NCBI GenBank assembly: GCA_021158105.1
Contig: JAGGVH010000016.1
Span: 1 to 49,023, forward strand
Direction of reading: 5' to 3'
Length of the DNA: 49,023 bases
Source: Microcaldota archaeon
GTDB taxonomy: Archaea; Micrarchaeota; Micrarchaeia; Anstonellales; JAGGVH01
The notes under the pieces are model-generated. The model was not told the origin of the DNA. It searched no databases and saw only the letters and a program-made list of their open reading frames with translations. Below are positions 1 through 10,564 of this stretch, in pieces (positions within the stretch are counted from its first letter, which is position 1; the number at the start of each line of letters is the position of its first letter). The position numbers and the translations under genes are program-made.

Positions 1-1
1 G

Positions 2-214
2 AATACTGTGCCGTATGATGACAAGTCACCGTTTATCACATCAGGGATACGTCTGGGCACGCCAGTAGTGACCACGCGAGGGATGAAAGAAAACGAAATG
101 AGACTGATTGCTGAATGGATTAACAAAGTTATAAACTCAAAAGGCGCAGACTCTGAAAACATAAAGAAGGAAGTTGAAGAGTTTGCAGGGAAATGGCCGT
201 TGTTTGTTGTATGA
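2..214 (+). CDS. glyA: Serine hydroxymethyltransferase, C-terminal fragment (5' end outside window)
   Basis: Reading through the window edge: [40 protein letters not shown], a characteristic SHMT C-terminal segment. Confidence 0.85.
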   Translation, partial: NTVPYDDKSPFITSGIRLGTPVVTTRGMKENEMRLIAEWINKVINSKGADSENIKKEVEEFAGKWPLFVV

Positions 215-216
215 AT

Positions 217-765
217 CTAACTTTTTCCACCTGGTTTGTAATATTCTATAAGGTCACGCAAAGTCCACGGTTTGCAATCCTTTTTGTCAAACCCGAGAAG
301 TTGAGCATATTTATAAACCACAGCACTTGATCCTGCCTCAATCTCAAGAAATGTTGGGATATAATCATACTGCCCTTCATACTTATCAATCTCAAAGTGT
401 ACACCATTTAAAACATAACTCGTTCTGTGCTTTTTTATATTCAACCATACTGACAAACCTAACAATTCCAATATCTTTTTTGTAACGTTAAAACTTGAAA
501 CTTTTATTTCATACTCCTCCCTTACTTTAACATGTTCATCTCTTTTTAAGATAGAATGCTTAAGAGTAAGGAATGCCTTGTTACCTATTGTCCTCAATCT
601 TAGAATCTTACCATTTTTCCTTAATGAATTGTCCTTATAATCAAAATATAACGCATTAACATCATCATCAATGATTTTTTTTGCGTTTAGCAATTTCAGT
701 TTGTTCTCAATATCTTTTTTATTGACATTTAATATCTTAGCTTCAATCTCAATATTATCCTGCAT
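217..765 (-). CDS. CYTH domain protein (class IV adenylate cyclase / triphosphatase-like)
   Basis: N-terminal IEIEAKI (ExExK signature), LRLRTIGNKAFLTLKH, FLEIEAGS near the C-terminus. Confidence 0.8.
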   Translation of the reverse strand: MQDNIEIEAKILNVNKKDIENKLKLLNAKKIIDDDVNALYFDYKDNSLRKNGKILRLRTIGNKAFLTLKHSILKRDEHVKVREEYEIKVSSFNVTKKILELLGLSVWLNIKKHRTSYVLNGVHFEIDKYEGQYDYIPTFLEIEAGSSAVVYKYAQLLGFDKKDCKPWTLRDLIEYYKPGGKS

Positions 766-867
766 AAAAGTAGTAAGACAAAAAGATTAATAAATATATA
801 CAACACCAAACTACTATCGAAGAATATCTTTTAATAAATTCAAAAAATTATCTAAAAATAATATTAA

Positions 868-1494
868 TTAATCAATCCTTTTCACACTAAAATAAAACGG
901 ACTAAAATTAACTTCTACATACAACCCTAATTTGATAGATGGAACCTTAAAAATATGAGTAAGACCAATTTTAGTATAACCTATCTGTTCATGAATATGT
1001 CCACAAAATACTGCAAACGGCTGTTTGTTTTCAATGCTCTCACGAAGTGCAACAGACCCTGCATGATCACCGCGCGGAGTTGCATCAAATATATTATACG
1101 GTGGAAAATGACTCAATAATATAGTATCATAAGTTATATTCATCTTTTCCAATTGTTTTTTAATCTCATCCTCAGTCTTTTCATAAACAGTATTGAACGG
1201 CGTGATCGGCGACCCGCCAATGCCTTTCACATCCCATGACTTAAACGTCTTTTTCTTATTTTCAACATTAAACTCTTCCATTATATCCCTAACATCTAAA
1301 GGATCATTATTGCCCGGGACATAATAAAGAGGTATGTTCTTATGCTTAAAAAGATTAACAAACTTCTGTGTGAACACTTTATCATACGACAAATCACCCA
1401 AAAAGAATACTGAATCATAATGATGATTGTCTAATAGATTATCTAATTTTTGAAGGATATTGCTACTGTGCAAATCAGATAAACACAAAATCAT
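868..1494 (-). CDS. Calcineurin-like metallophosphoesterase
   Basis: Motifs SDLH, FLGDL, PGNND, LLSHFPP, CGHIHE. Confidence 0.82.
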   Translation of the reverse strand: MILCLSDLHSSNILQKLDNLLDNHHYDSVFFLGDLSYDKVFTQKFVNLFKHKNIPLYYVPGNNDPLDVRDIMEEFNVENKKKTFKSWDVKGIGGSPITPFNTVYEKTEDEIKKQLEKMNITYDTILLSHFPPYNIFDATPRGDHAGSVALRESIENKQPFAVFCGHIHEQIGYTKIGLTHIFKVPSIKLGLYVEVNFSPFYFSVKRID

Positions 1495-1523
1495 GATACC
1501 GCCCTAAATTTGTGTTGCTGTCT

Positions 1524-2411
1524 TTACCTTTTCCGTTTATGTGAAGAACGTTTAACTCCCAAACTCTTCTTTCCATGGTTATTACGTTTAGATTTTCTGA
1601 AGTTTTGTTTTTTCTTGTGTTTCACAGGAAGGTGCGATATCTCATCCAACCTTTCCTTAATATCTTTCTTAAGAAAACTTGACAAATCTTTATGTGTAAA
1701 CCAGTCTGCACGTGCTGCTATAGACAATTGGTTAGCATACAACCTGCTGACCCTCCCGCTAATATTCTTTGGAGCCTTTGCAATCTCTGGAATTTGAAAT
1801 ATGACACCGTGTTTTGGCGGGTTACTTCCAGTCCTCAAATGTTTAAACAACGCCTTTTCTGCACCAAACACCTGTATAGTACTCGACGGTAACATAGCAA
1901 GCTTTTCCATACCACCGGCATGTCTTAAAAGTTGCGCAACCACTATTGGTGGAGCGATCGAACACATGTTAGGTGCAATCTTCTTAGTATTAGATTCTAT
2001 AAACTTCTCAAGTTCATTCTTAACATTGATGAGTGAAACTAAATTCTCAGCAATCCTTTTTATCATTTTAAGACTATCCCTATCAGGTTCTGCACCGATT
2101 CGATTCTTCAATGCTTTCTGAACAATTTCTGTTTTCTTCTCAGACAACTGGCCATTATACTCATGCTTAAAATCATATTCAACAATGAATTGTGCATATT
2201 CAGATATACTGAGAATGTCTTTAAGTTCTGGAAAGTAATAGTCATACCATGCAAATATCCGTTCATACAACCTGTTAATCATATCATTATACTCTTCGAG
2301 CATGCTGACCGCCTGAATTATTGAATAATCCGGCAACATTAATTCCTGTTTTGTTTTTATCTTAGCCTTCTTAATACTTTCCATTATAAGTTGCTTTTTA
2401 GACTTTGCCAT
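1524..2411 (-). CDS. nop5: Nop5/Nop56-related C/D-box sRNP core protein (start trimmed to MAKSKKQ; ORF track extends further upstream)
   Basis: Nop domain HGVIFQIPEIAKAPKNISGRVSRLYANQLSIAARADWFT; Lys/Arg-rich C-terminus. Confidence 0.9.
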   Translation of the reverse strand: MAKSKKQLIMESIKKAKIKTKQELMLPDYSIIQAVSMLEEYNDMINRLYERIFAWYDYYFPELKDILSISEYAQFIVEYDFKHEYNGQLSEKKTEIVQKALKNRIGAEPDRDSLKMIKRIAENLVSLINVKNELEKFIESNTKKIAPNMCSIAPPIVVAQLLRHAGGMEKLAMLPSSTIQVFGAEKALFKHLRTGSNPPKHGVIFQIPEIAKAPKNISGRVSRLYANQLSIAARADWFTHKDLSSFLKKDIKERLDEISHLPVKHKKKQNFRKSKRNNHGKKSLGVKRSSHKRKR

Positions 2412-2463
2412 GATATGGAATTGTTTAGGAACATTTTTATATCTAACGTTTGGAATATAATAC

Positions 2464-3159
2464 ATGAACAACTTAACACAGGTAGCAAGCATGTTTGCAT
2501 CAAACGACATATTTCTTTTGTTCGTAATGATAAAGTTATTGATAGGGATATTAGCAGTGGGATACATGTTTAACTTTTATTTGTCATGGTGGAAAACAAA
2601 AAAGAAGTTGTCAGTAATATCATTCTACGCTTTAAACAAAATAGTAAAAAAAGCAAAACTTTTAACCTTAGGGTTATTGTTTCTAGTGGTGTCATTCTTC
2701 TTAGAGTTTTTATTAGTCGTAGGGATATTAGGTCCAGAGTTATACATTTGGATTGGCATCGCGCAAGTCATCTCAATCGTATTCATAGGATATGCATTTT
2801 ATGAAATGATGAGGAAAGACCTCCCCAGTGCTGTGATGATCGAAAAGAATGTGAATTCTTTACCCATTACATCAATGCCGTCACAAGCCATACGCGAGAT
2901 TAATAAGAAAGAAGGGATCTATGATGAAGAATATATCAAACGAAAACTGTCGCAGATACCTGTCCCCGAAAAAATATTAAAAAAGTTTAAACATAAAAAA
3001 GTTAAGAGTAAAAAAACAAAAAAGAAAATTAAAAAGACTACAAAACATAAAACTAAAACCAAACCTAAATCACCTGTAAAAAACAAAACTAAAAAGTCTA
3101 AAGTAAAAAATAAAAAACAAAACAAAAAAAGTAAAACACATAAACAGCATAAACGGTGA
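2464..3159 (+). CDS. Multi-TM membrane protein with strongly basic Lys-rich C-terminal tail
   Basis: Four hydrophobic segments followed by about 65 residues dominated by K/T/S; divergent from nop5 with about a 50-nt spacer. Confidence 0.6.
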   Translation: MNNLTQVASMFASNDIFLLFVMIKLLIGILAVGYMFNFYLSWWKTKKKLSVISFYALNKIVKKAKLLTLGLLFLVVSFFLEFLLVVGILGPELYIWIGIAQVISIVFIGYAFYEMMRKDLPSAVMIEKNVNSLPITSMPSQAIREINKKEGIYDEEYIKRKLSQIPVPEKILKKFKHKKVKSKKTKKKIKKTTKHKTKTKPKSPVKNKTKKSKVKNKKQNKKSKTHKQHKR

Positions 3160-3163
3160 TAAT

Positions 3164-3577
3164 ATGGGGATAATAGATAACATAAAATCAATGTTTGGAA
3201 TTAAACAAAAAAAATACAATTTACCTTACTTAATAAAAACCAAAGTTCATCCACTCAGGTTAAAAGCAAAACAGAATGATACTATTACACTTGAAGTTGT
3301 TGTTAAGAATGTAAGCGATGAAAAAAAATTGACATCAGTAACACTTAAAACAAGCAGATGGATCGGAACTGATTTAACAGGACTGAAAAAGATTGAGAAA
3401 ATAAAACTCGGTTATATGGAACCAGGTGATACAAAGACTGTAAACTTTAATGTCCACAGCAACAGTTCAACACCTGCCGGCAACCATAAAGCTGCTGTTA
3501 TAGTTCAATCTCATTTTAAAGATTATAACCAAGTCATGAATGCAGTCAAAAAAATAATAGACATCAGGGCGGCTTAG
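3164..3577 (+). CDS. Predicted beta-sandwich (CARDB/Ig-like) protein of unknown function
   Basis: VHPLRLKAKQNDTITLEVVVKNVSDE...MEPGDTKTVNFNVHSNSSTPAGNHKAAVIVQ resembles CARDB/NEW3-type Ig folds. Confidence 0.5.
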   Translation: MGIIDNIKSMFGIKQKKYNLPYLIKTKVHPLRLKAKQNDTITLEVVVKNVSDEKKLTSVTLKTSRWIGTDLTGLKKIEKIKLGYMEPGDTKTVNFNVHSNSSTPAGNHKAAVIVQSHFKDYNQVMNAVKKIIDIRAA

Positions 3578-3873
3578 TTTTTTGTATCGTTTCCTTCTTT
3601 AACTTCTGGTTTGGATTCTGCCCTCCTAAATATCTCAATAATATGAGTTGCAATCATCCCACCGTTCTCAGTCAATGAAACAACCTGATACTTTCGTTCT
3701 TTTTTTATGTCAACAATGCCCAAGTCCATAAGCTTATGAAGAATCTTGGTTGCATACACATATGTGCACCCGCTCGCACGCGCCAATGATGAAATGTTCA
3801 TTTCCTTCTCTTTAAGATTAACCAACATCTTTGCAACCTTAACCTTAAATATCAAATCAGTTATCTCGGCCAT
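3574..3873 (-). CDS. Winged-helix transcriptional regulator
   Basis: MNISSLARASGCTYVYATKILHKLMDLGIVDIKKERKYQVVSLTENG. Confidence 0.7.
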   Translation of the reverse strand: MAEITDLIFKVKVAKMLVNLKEKEMNISSLARASGCTYVYATKILHKLMDLGIVDIKKERKYQVVSLTENGGMIATHIIEIFRRAESKPEVKEGNDTKN

Positions 3874-4526
3874 AATACATAAATACTCATTCCATTTTTA
3901 TACTTTTCCTTTAACAATTTCAAAATTCCTGGGAGATGTCCTGCACCTATAACACATAACAATGTATCATTTGTCTCTAAAACCTTTTCAATATTTCTCA
4001 CCATGTATATGTTACGTTTTTCAATCATAACATTATACACAGTTGGAAGATGACGCTTAAACATTATGATCAAATCTTCAATTTCCTGCGGCGATAACCC
4101 ATACATCACGTCACCCTTCTTAAACATTGATGATATGTCAACCTTAATATGCTCTCTTGTGAACATTGCTCTGAACCATTCGGACAATGGAACTGACGAA
4201 AGGCCTTTCATAATAATGTTTATTGGTATGTCAATCAATGCAATCTTAATCTTCCTTTTTGACGCTTCGATTATTGCAGTTTTCATTTCCTCACCGGGTT
4301 TGATCCCTACGGCCCATCCGATAGATTGTTGGACATAATACAGTAATAGGTGTAAAGGGTTAAGTGTTGGGATGATGCTACGTTTCTGCGACATTAACGA
4401 ACGAAACCTATTATAACAAAGTTCCACACATACTACATCTGGAGATGCATCATTAATCCCATTTTTTACAGTATTGATTGACGCCTTTGACACGTGTGCC
4501 ACAGGTATAATATAAATTTTCTTCAT
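3861..4526 (-). CDS. TraB family protein
   Basis: YIIPVAHVSKASINTVKNGINDASPDVVCVELCYNRFRSL ... VIGAGHLPGI, typical of archaeal TraB-domain proteins. Confidence 0.85.
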   Translation of the reverse strand: MKKIYIIPVAHVSKASINTVKNGINDASPDVVCVELCYNRFRSLMSQKRSIIPTLNPLHLLLYYVQQSIGWAVGIKPGEEMKTAIIEASKRKIKIALIDIPINIIMKGLSSVPLSEWFRAMFTREHIKVDISSMFKKGDVMYGLSPQEIEDLIIMFKRHLPTVYNVMIEKRNIYMVRNIEKVLETNDTLLCVIGAGHLPGILKLLKEKYKNGMSIYVLWPR

Positions 4527-4607
4527 AACATTCACAAAATAGGTTTAAGGATAAAAGGTTAAAAATACAGTAGTCTTATACATATTAAGAAGTTGTTATG
4601 AGGTGGT

Positions 4608-5891
4608 ATGATGATAATAAAAGATATGAAAGGCATTGAAATATTAGACTCGCGTGGCAATCCCACTATTGAGATTGATATTACAATAAAAAGTAAAAAA
4701 ACTGTGACTGCAAGAGGAATAGCACCGTCAGGCGCATCACGCGGAGAATATGAAGCATGGGAATTAAGAGATGGTGGTAGAAGATATCTTGGCAAAGGAG
4801 TTTTAAAGGCAGTCAACAATGTTAAGTTAATTTTAAAACATACTAAGAATAAAAAATTTACACAGAAAACGTTTGATGAAAAACTATGCAATATTGCAGG
4901 GCCGAATAAAAAAAAGATTGGCGGCAATACTACTACTGCAGCATCACTGGCATTCCTCAATGCGTCTGCTAAACTCAAAGGCAAATGGGTTTATGAGTAC
5001 TTAGGCGGAAAAGTATTGCCGGTTCCGTTTATGAACATAATAAACGGCGGACGGCATGCAGGAAACCGTTTAGCAATCCAAGAATTTTTGATTGTGCCAT
5101 TCGGTGCAAAAACATTCAAGCAAGCAGTCCAATGGAACAGTGAAATATATCATACACTTGGAAAGTATTTGGTTGATATTTATGGACCGACAGCAAAAAA
5201 TGTAGGTGATGAAGGTGGTTATGCGCCCCCTATGGAAAACACTGAACAAGCATTGTCAGCGATATACTGGGCAATTGAAGAGTTGGGGTATAATGGAAAG
5301 GTTGGTATGGCTATCGACGCAGCAGCATCAGAATTTTATGATAAGATGTATAACATTGACGGTGCATCGATGACTCCTCCTGAACTCTTAGAATATTATG
5401 AACAACTCATTGCAGAATATCCCATTGTCAGCATCGAAGACCCGTTTGAACAGAATGATTATAGGATGTTCAGTGAACTTAGAAAAACATTCAGCAACAC
5501 TAATGTCCAAATTATAGCAGATGACCTGACAGTTACCAATCTGTCACGAGTCAAACGGGCGATTGATGAAGGGTCAATGGACACTTTACTTCTCAAAGTT
5601 AACCAGATCGGGACAGTGTATGAAGCATATGAAGCATTCAAATATTGTTTATCCCATGGTGTTAGGACAATGATATCCCACCGCAGCGGCGAAACAGAAG
5701 ATACTACGATAGCCGACCTCGCAGTGGGCCTTGAAACTGGACAGATTAAGAGCGGGGCACCTGCAAGGGGCGAGAGGACTGCCAAGTATAACCAATTACT
5801 ACGAATTGAAGAAAGACTAGGGAAAAAGGCCAAGTATGCAGGTAAAGACTTTAGAAAATACGGGAGAAAGATTAGAATGTTTGAGAGATAA
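4608..5891 (+). CDS. eno: Enolase
   Basis: ILDSRGNPTIEID, GGRHAGN, VGDEGGYAPP, SIEDPFEQND, LLKVNQIGT, SHRSGETEDTTIADLAVGL. Confidence 0.98.
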   Translation: MMIIKDMKGIEILDSRGNPTIEIDITIKSKKTVTARGIAPSGASRGEYEAWELRDGGRRYLGKGVLKAVNNVKLILKHTKNKKFTQKTFDEKLCNIAGPNKKKIGGNTTTAASLAFLNASAKLKGKWVYEYLGGKVLPVPFMNIINGGRHAGNRLAIQEFLIVPFGAKTFKQAVQWNSEIYHTLGKYLVDIYGPTAKNVGDEGGYAPPMENTEQALSAIYWAIEELGYNGKVGMAIDAAASEFYDKMYNIDGASMTPPELLEYYEQLIAEYPIVSIEDPFEQNDYRMFSELRKTFSNTNVQIIADDLTVTNLSRVKRAIDEGSMDTLLLKVNQIGTVYEAYEAFKYCLSHGVRTMISHRSGETEDTTIADLAVGLETGQIKSGAPARGERTAKYNQLLRIEERLGKKAKYAGKDFRKYGRKIRMFER

Positions 5892-6133
5892 AATTAAGAA
5901 ACTACAATGATAACACAACATTTTTAAATATTTATACTTAAATTAATATGGCTAAAATTTAATACTTTTAATAGCATGATAGAGGGTTAGAATTAACTAA
6001 TATCATGTAAAGTTAAAAGATATATAAAGTGGAAAGTTTGATAAAACTTGTATATATTTTAGACATTGGTATAAACTATAAGATTATGAAAGTTGTAAAA
6101 GTATGATAGTAAAAAGGTTAGGAGGTGGTGAAT

Positions 6134-7774
6134 ATGACAAACATTGAAAATCAACAAATGGCAATGATGCCTGAAGGTTCTAAGAGGATATTGGGAAGAG
6201 ATGCACAACGATTAAACATCTTAATAGGTTATGCAGTCGCAAACACTATCAAGACAACATTGGGACCAAAAGGCATGGACAAAATGTTAGTTAGCGACTT
6301 GGGTGACATTGTAATCACAAATGACGGTGCAACCATACTTGAAGAAATGAACGTTGAACATCCCGCTGCTAAGATTATGGTTGAGATTGCAAAGACACAA
6401 GACAAAGAAGTCGGTGACGGCACAACAACATCAGTAGTAATCGCAGGCTATCTGTTAAAGAATGCCGGTGACCTTTTAGACCAAAATATTCATGCGTCAA
6501 CAATCATCAAAGGTTATAACTTGGCTGCAAAGAAGACTGATGAACTTCTCAAAGATTTAAGCTATAAAATTTCAATCAATGACAAAGAAAAACTTATTAA
6601 AATTGCATCAATCTCAATGGATTCTAAATCAATAGGTCTTGGAGAATCAAAAAGGTATTTAGCTGAATTAGTTGTTGATGCAATAACAGCAGTTGCAGAA
6701 GAAAAAAATGATCATTACATCATTGACACTGACCTGATAAAGATTGAAAAGAAAGAGGGCGGTGCAATCAAGGATACAAGATACATTAAAGGTGTAGTGA
6801 TCGACAAAGAGATTGTACACACTGGCATGCCTAAGAACATTAAAGATGCTAAGATTGCATTGTTAGAATGCCCATTAGAAATTGAAAAGACAGAAACTGA
6901 TGCAAAGATACAGATTACATCCCCTGACCAGATGAAAGCATTCCTTGACCAAGAAGAGAAGATGCTAAGAAACATGGTTAATAAAATAAAAGAATCTGGT
7001 GCAAACACAGTATTTTGCCAAAAAGGCATTGATGAACTTGCACAGCATTTTCTTGCAAAGGCAGGGATAGCAGCTGTTAGGAGAGTTAAAAAGTCTGACC
7101 TTGAAAAGTTATCACGTGCGACCAACGGCCGTATAATCTCAACATTGGATGACCTATCAGAAAAAGACTTGGGCAAGGCAGGCAAGGTTTATGAAGAGAA
7201 GGTGGCAGGAGAATCAATGGTGTTCATAGAAGGCTGTGAAAGTGCAAAAGCAGTTACATTATTTTTAAGAGCAGGCACAGAACATGTAGTAAACGAGGTG
7301 GAACGTGCAGTTGTTGATGCAATGGGTGCAGTTGCAAGCGCTATAGAGGATGGCAGTTATGTGACTGGTGGTGGCAGTATAGAGATTGAACTTGCCCAGA
7401 AACTCAGAGAGTATGCAATAAAGATTGGTGGCAGGGAACAATTAGCAATACAGGCATTTGCAGATTCTCTTGAAATCATTCCAAAGACCCTTGCAGAATC
7501 AACTGGTATGGATGCAATCGATACTTTAGTAACATTAAGGACAAATCACACAAAAGGCAATGTTTCTGACGGCATCAGTGTATACGATGCAAAGATTGAT
7601 GACATGGAAAAGCTCGGCGTCATTGAACCGACACGGGTCAAAAAACAAGCCGTGTCAAGCGCAACAGAAGCCGCCACGATGATGTTGAGGATTGATGACA
7701 TAATCGCATCAAAAGGTAAATCGACTGGTGGTGGTGCAGGCGCTGGCGGCATGCAAGGCATGGGTGGTATGTAA
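6134..7774 (+). CDS. thsA: Thermosome (group II chaperonin) subunit
   Basis: [43 protein letters not shown]-rich C-terminus ([15 protein letters not shown]). Confidence 0.97.
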   Translation: MTNIENQQMAMMPEGSKRILGRDAQRLNILIGYAVANTIKTTLGPKGMDKMLVSDLGDIVITNDGATILEEMNVEHPAAKIMVEIAKTQDKEVGDGTTTSVVIAGYLLKNAGDLLDQNIHASTIIKGYNLAAKKTDELLKDLSYKISINDKEKLIKIASISMDSKSIGLGESKRYLAELVVDAITAVAEEKNDHYIIDTDLIKIEKKEGGAIKDTRYIKGVVIDKEIVHTGMPKNIKDAKIALLECPLEIEKTETDAKIQITSPDQMKAFLDQEEKMLRNMVNKIKESGANTVFCQKGIDELAQHFLAKAGIAAVRRVKKSDLEKLSRATNGRIISTLDDLSEKDLGKAGKVYEEKVAGESMVFIEGCESAKAVTLFLRAGTEHVVNEVERAVVDAMGAVASAIEDGSYVTGGGSIEIELAQKLREYAIKIGGREQLAIQAFADSLEIIPKTLAESTGMDAIDTLVTLRTNHTKGNVSDGISVYDAKIDDMEKLGVIEPTRVKKQAVSSATEAATMMLRIDDIIASKGKSTGGGAGAGGMQGMGGM

Positions 7775-8938
7775 TTGAAATCATACCCATTTTCTTTTAT
7801 TTTTTGCCATTATGGAGAATTATGGTTAAAAGGCAGTAATAGAACACTCTTTCTTAAGAAACTAAAAAACAATGTTAAAAAACAACTCAATGTCACTCCG
7901 ATTATAAACAGAGATATCATGATTGTCCCATACTCACAAGAGAATTATGAAAGATTAAAATATGTGTTTGGGATTGACGGTTATGGTGTAGGAACAGAAG
8001 TTAACAAAGACATCAATGAAATTGTTAAAACGTCTGTTGATATAATTAAAAACTCAAACATAACAACTGAATCAAGCATTGAAGTTTCAGTAACAAGGAA
8101 AGATAAATCTTATGAACTAACATCGCCCGAAGTAACACACCTTGTCTTAAATAGAATAATCAAGGAAGGTATAAATGTTAATAAAAAAAGCAATACAAAA
8201 TTAATGATTAAAATAGGTAAGAAAGTTAAGATATACATAATACAATTACACAAAATATATAACACACGGTTTATGAACGGTGCGGGTGGATTGCCCTTTG
8301 GCATAACTGGCAAAGTCGGTGTGATGTTATCAGGTGGGATTGACAGTCCAGTTGCTGCATGGATGATGATGAAAAGGGGATGCAAACCAGTGTTTATTCA
8401 TTTTCATTCTGTTGACAATTTCAATCCGTTCACTGGACAGGGTGGTAAGATTGGTGACATTCTGAAACAGCTTAAAAAATATTCTCCTGACACATTAACA
8501 TTGTATGCGATAAACTTTAAACCAATAACAAAACAAATTGTACAACATGTCCCGCCAAGTGACAGGTTAATAGTTTACAGAAGATATATGTATAGGTTAA
8601 GTGAACAATTATTGAAAGATGAAAATATTAATACACTTGTTTCTGGTGAATCATTAGCACAGGTTGCATCGCAAACATTAGAAAACTTATCAGTAATAGA
8701 TGAAACATTAGGATATCCATACCTAATTCTTCGTCCATTGATTGGCATGGACAAAAAAGAAATAATTGCATTATCAAAACATATTGGAATATTTGAACAT
8801 TCAATCAAACCATACGATGACACATGTTCAAAATTCTTGCCAAAACATCCTACATTACATGCAAACTTAGAACAAATCAAATCATATGAAAAAAGGATTG
8901 GTGACATTAACATAGATTATAAAAAATTTAAAATATAA
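7775..8938 (+). CDS. thiI: tRNA 4-thiouridine synthase ThiI (THUMP + PP-loop), TTG start directly after the thermosome stop
   Basis: HYGELWLKGSNRTLFLKKL, PP-loop GVMLSGGIDSPVAAWMMMKRG, YDDTCSKFLPKHPTLHA; no rhodanese domain. Confidence 0.92.
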   Translation: MKSYPFSFIFCHYGELWLKGSNRTLFLKKLKNNVKKQLNVTPIINRDIMIVPYSQENYERLKYVFGIDGYGVGTEVNKDINEIVKTSVDIIKNSNITTESSIEVSVTRKDKSYELTSPEVTHLVLNRIIKEGINVNKKSNTKLMIKIGKKVKIYIIQLHKIYNTRFMNGAGGLPFGITGKVGVMLSGGIDSPVAAWMMMKRGCKPVFIHFHSVDNFNPFTGQGGKIGDILKQLKKYSPDTLTLYAINFKPITKQIVQHVPPSDRLIVYRRYMYRLSEQLLKDENINTLVSGESLAQVASQTLENLSVIDETLGYPYLILRPLIGMDKKEIIALSKHIGIFEHSIKPYDDTCSKFLPKHPTLHANLEQIKSYEKRIGDINIDYKKFKI

Positions 8939-8980
8939 TACAAAAAACCTAATCTGGCTTGAAAACAGAAATACATACAA

Positions 8981-10282
8981 CTATGTCTTTGCTTGATAAG
9001 GTATATTATCCTTTTCAGTACCCACTTCAATGTTTTTATTTTCTTTGTCCATAATAAGTGCTTGGTAATGCCTTAACTGAATTACACGAGCATCCAATAC
9101 ATAATCAATAGATTGTTGTATATTACTTCTATTGAGTGCTCTCACAGAATTTACTAATTTTTCTCCTATTTCCCATATCATATGATTATATGTTTTATCA
9201 TGCAAATAAGGTGTTAACCAGTTATTTATCAGATTGATTAATTTTTTAACTTGCCAATATTTTGATGGTTGTATATTTTTAGAAGTTTTATTTTTCTCCA
9301 ACTTATACAATAAATCAATATATTCAATGACTATATTGTCTATATAATCATGAAGATAAACAAACTGCTCATAACTTGCCAATAGATTTTGTCTTCTTTT
9401 ATAAAGAGCAGGTTTAAGTAGTTCGATAATCTCAACATTTCTTTTAATAAACCTATCTCTAACTGCTATCACTTTCATCAAAGCAGCAGGCCAATTTCTC
9501 TCTTTTCTTTTTCTTATCCTCTCGGGGTCGTTTGATGATTTTATTAAATCTATTGCACCTATTTTATCAGTCAATGTAGATAAAAGTTGTTTAGATTCAA
9601 CCTTGAATTTATGCCTCTTTTTCCTTAATTTTTTAGCTATAATCAAAAGTTCATTAATAACTCGTCTTCTTTCTTCATCTGTTGAACCTTTGCCAAGCTG
9701 TGGCATATATCTTATAATATCATCTAAACAATCAATCAGCTCATTATTTTGTTTATATTCTGATACTAAAGAATCGATTGTATGTTGTGTTCCGCGTATT
9801 GCTTTTGGTAAAGAATCAAAAGTTATCTTACGTTCTACTTTTTCCCCATTCTTCCAATTACTTGTTGGAATAATTATTAATCCATTTTTGTCAATTGTTA
9901 TATTTGTTTCATTGAGCGGTTTAACATGACTAAACCTGTTTGTTAAAGGACCGATGATGGGCATTTCGTTTATAAAAATTTCTACAATGATTGCAACATA
10001 CTCCTTTTCGGTCATCATTTTTTTATAATTCCCATTAGCTATAAAATATTTTATTCTTTTCCACAGTTCTGCAAGCGTTTCATCACTCTCAATAAGCTTA
10101 GAAACCATCGCATTATTAGAAGCAGTACATGCATTTTTAGCAATCTGTTTACCATACCTTCTTCCAAACATTTTTTCCAGATTGATAAATTTTTTTCCAT
10201 AAGTGTCCCTTATGATGATCAATGCTGAACGTACCCAATTACGCGCTCTAAAATGAACATTATGAACATACTTCATATTCAT
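8981..10282 (-). CDS. Hypothetical protein, 433 aa, predicted helical
   Basis: Single long ORF with lineage-typical codon usage; no family recognised. Confidence 0.55.
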   Translation of the reverse strand: MNMKYVHNVHFRARNWVRSALIIIRDTYGKKFINLEKMFGRRYGKQIAKNACTASNNAMVSKLIESDETLAELWKRIKYFIANGNYKKMMTEKEYVAIIVEIFINEMPIIGPLTNRFSHVKPLNETNITIDKNGLIIIPTSNWKNGEKVERKITFDSLPKAIRGTQHTIDSLVSEYKQNNELIDCLDDIIRYMPQLGKGSTDEERRRVINELLIIAKKLRKKRHKFKVESKQLLSTLTDKIGAIDLIKSSNDPERIRKRKERNWPAALMKVIAVRDRFIKRNVEIIELLKPALYKRRQNLLASYEQFVYLHDYIDNIVIEYIDLLYKLEKNKTSKNIQPSKYWQVKKLINLINNWLTPYLHDKTYNHMIWEIGEKLVNSVRALNRSNIQQSIDYVLDARVIQLRHYQALIMDKENKNIEVGTEKDNIPYQAKT

Positions 10283-10370
10283 ATAATAAATTTAATAAAA
10301 ATGATTTAAAAATATATGCAGTAATATAATGGGTTTAAAAAACAAAACCAAATTAAACAACTTATAATTA

Positions 10371-10488
10371 TGCGGCTGTCGGGATTTGAACCCGAATCAT
10401 AGGCTTACCTCTTTCTACTTTCAACCCTATCAGAAAAATCTTTTTCTATTGGAAGGCCTGCGTCCTAACCAGGTTAGACTACAGCCGC
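10371..10488 (-). tRNA. tRNA-Gly(UCC) with about a 44-nt intron after position 37 (intron about 10406..10449)
   Basis: Acceptor GCGGCTG/CAGCCGC, D arm GTCTAACCTGGTTAGGAC, anticodon loop CTTCCA|A, T arm TCGGGTTCAAATCCCGA, discriminator A. Confidence 0.9.
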
Positions 10489-10564
10489 ATAACAATGAAC
10501 ATAAATATAAAATAAAAAGTTTAAAAAGGTTTTTTATAATTCTATTCACATTCGTAAAATACAT

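Noticed and set aside
2919-3191. 90-aa minus-strand hydrophobic ORF
   Set aside because: Antisense of the Lys-rich tail: AAA/AAG codons read as Phe/Leu on the reverse strand.
5892-6124. Possible C/D-box sRNA upstream of the thermosome
   Set aside because: Only a weak box C-like TGATAGA and no box D; the AT-rich region is better explained as a promoter.
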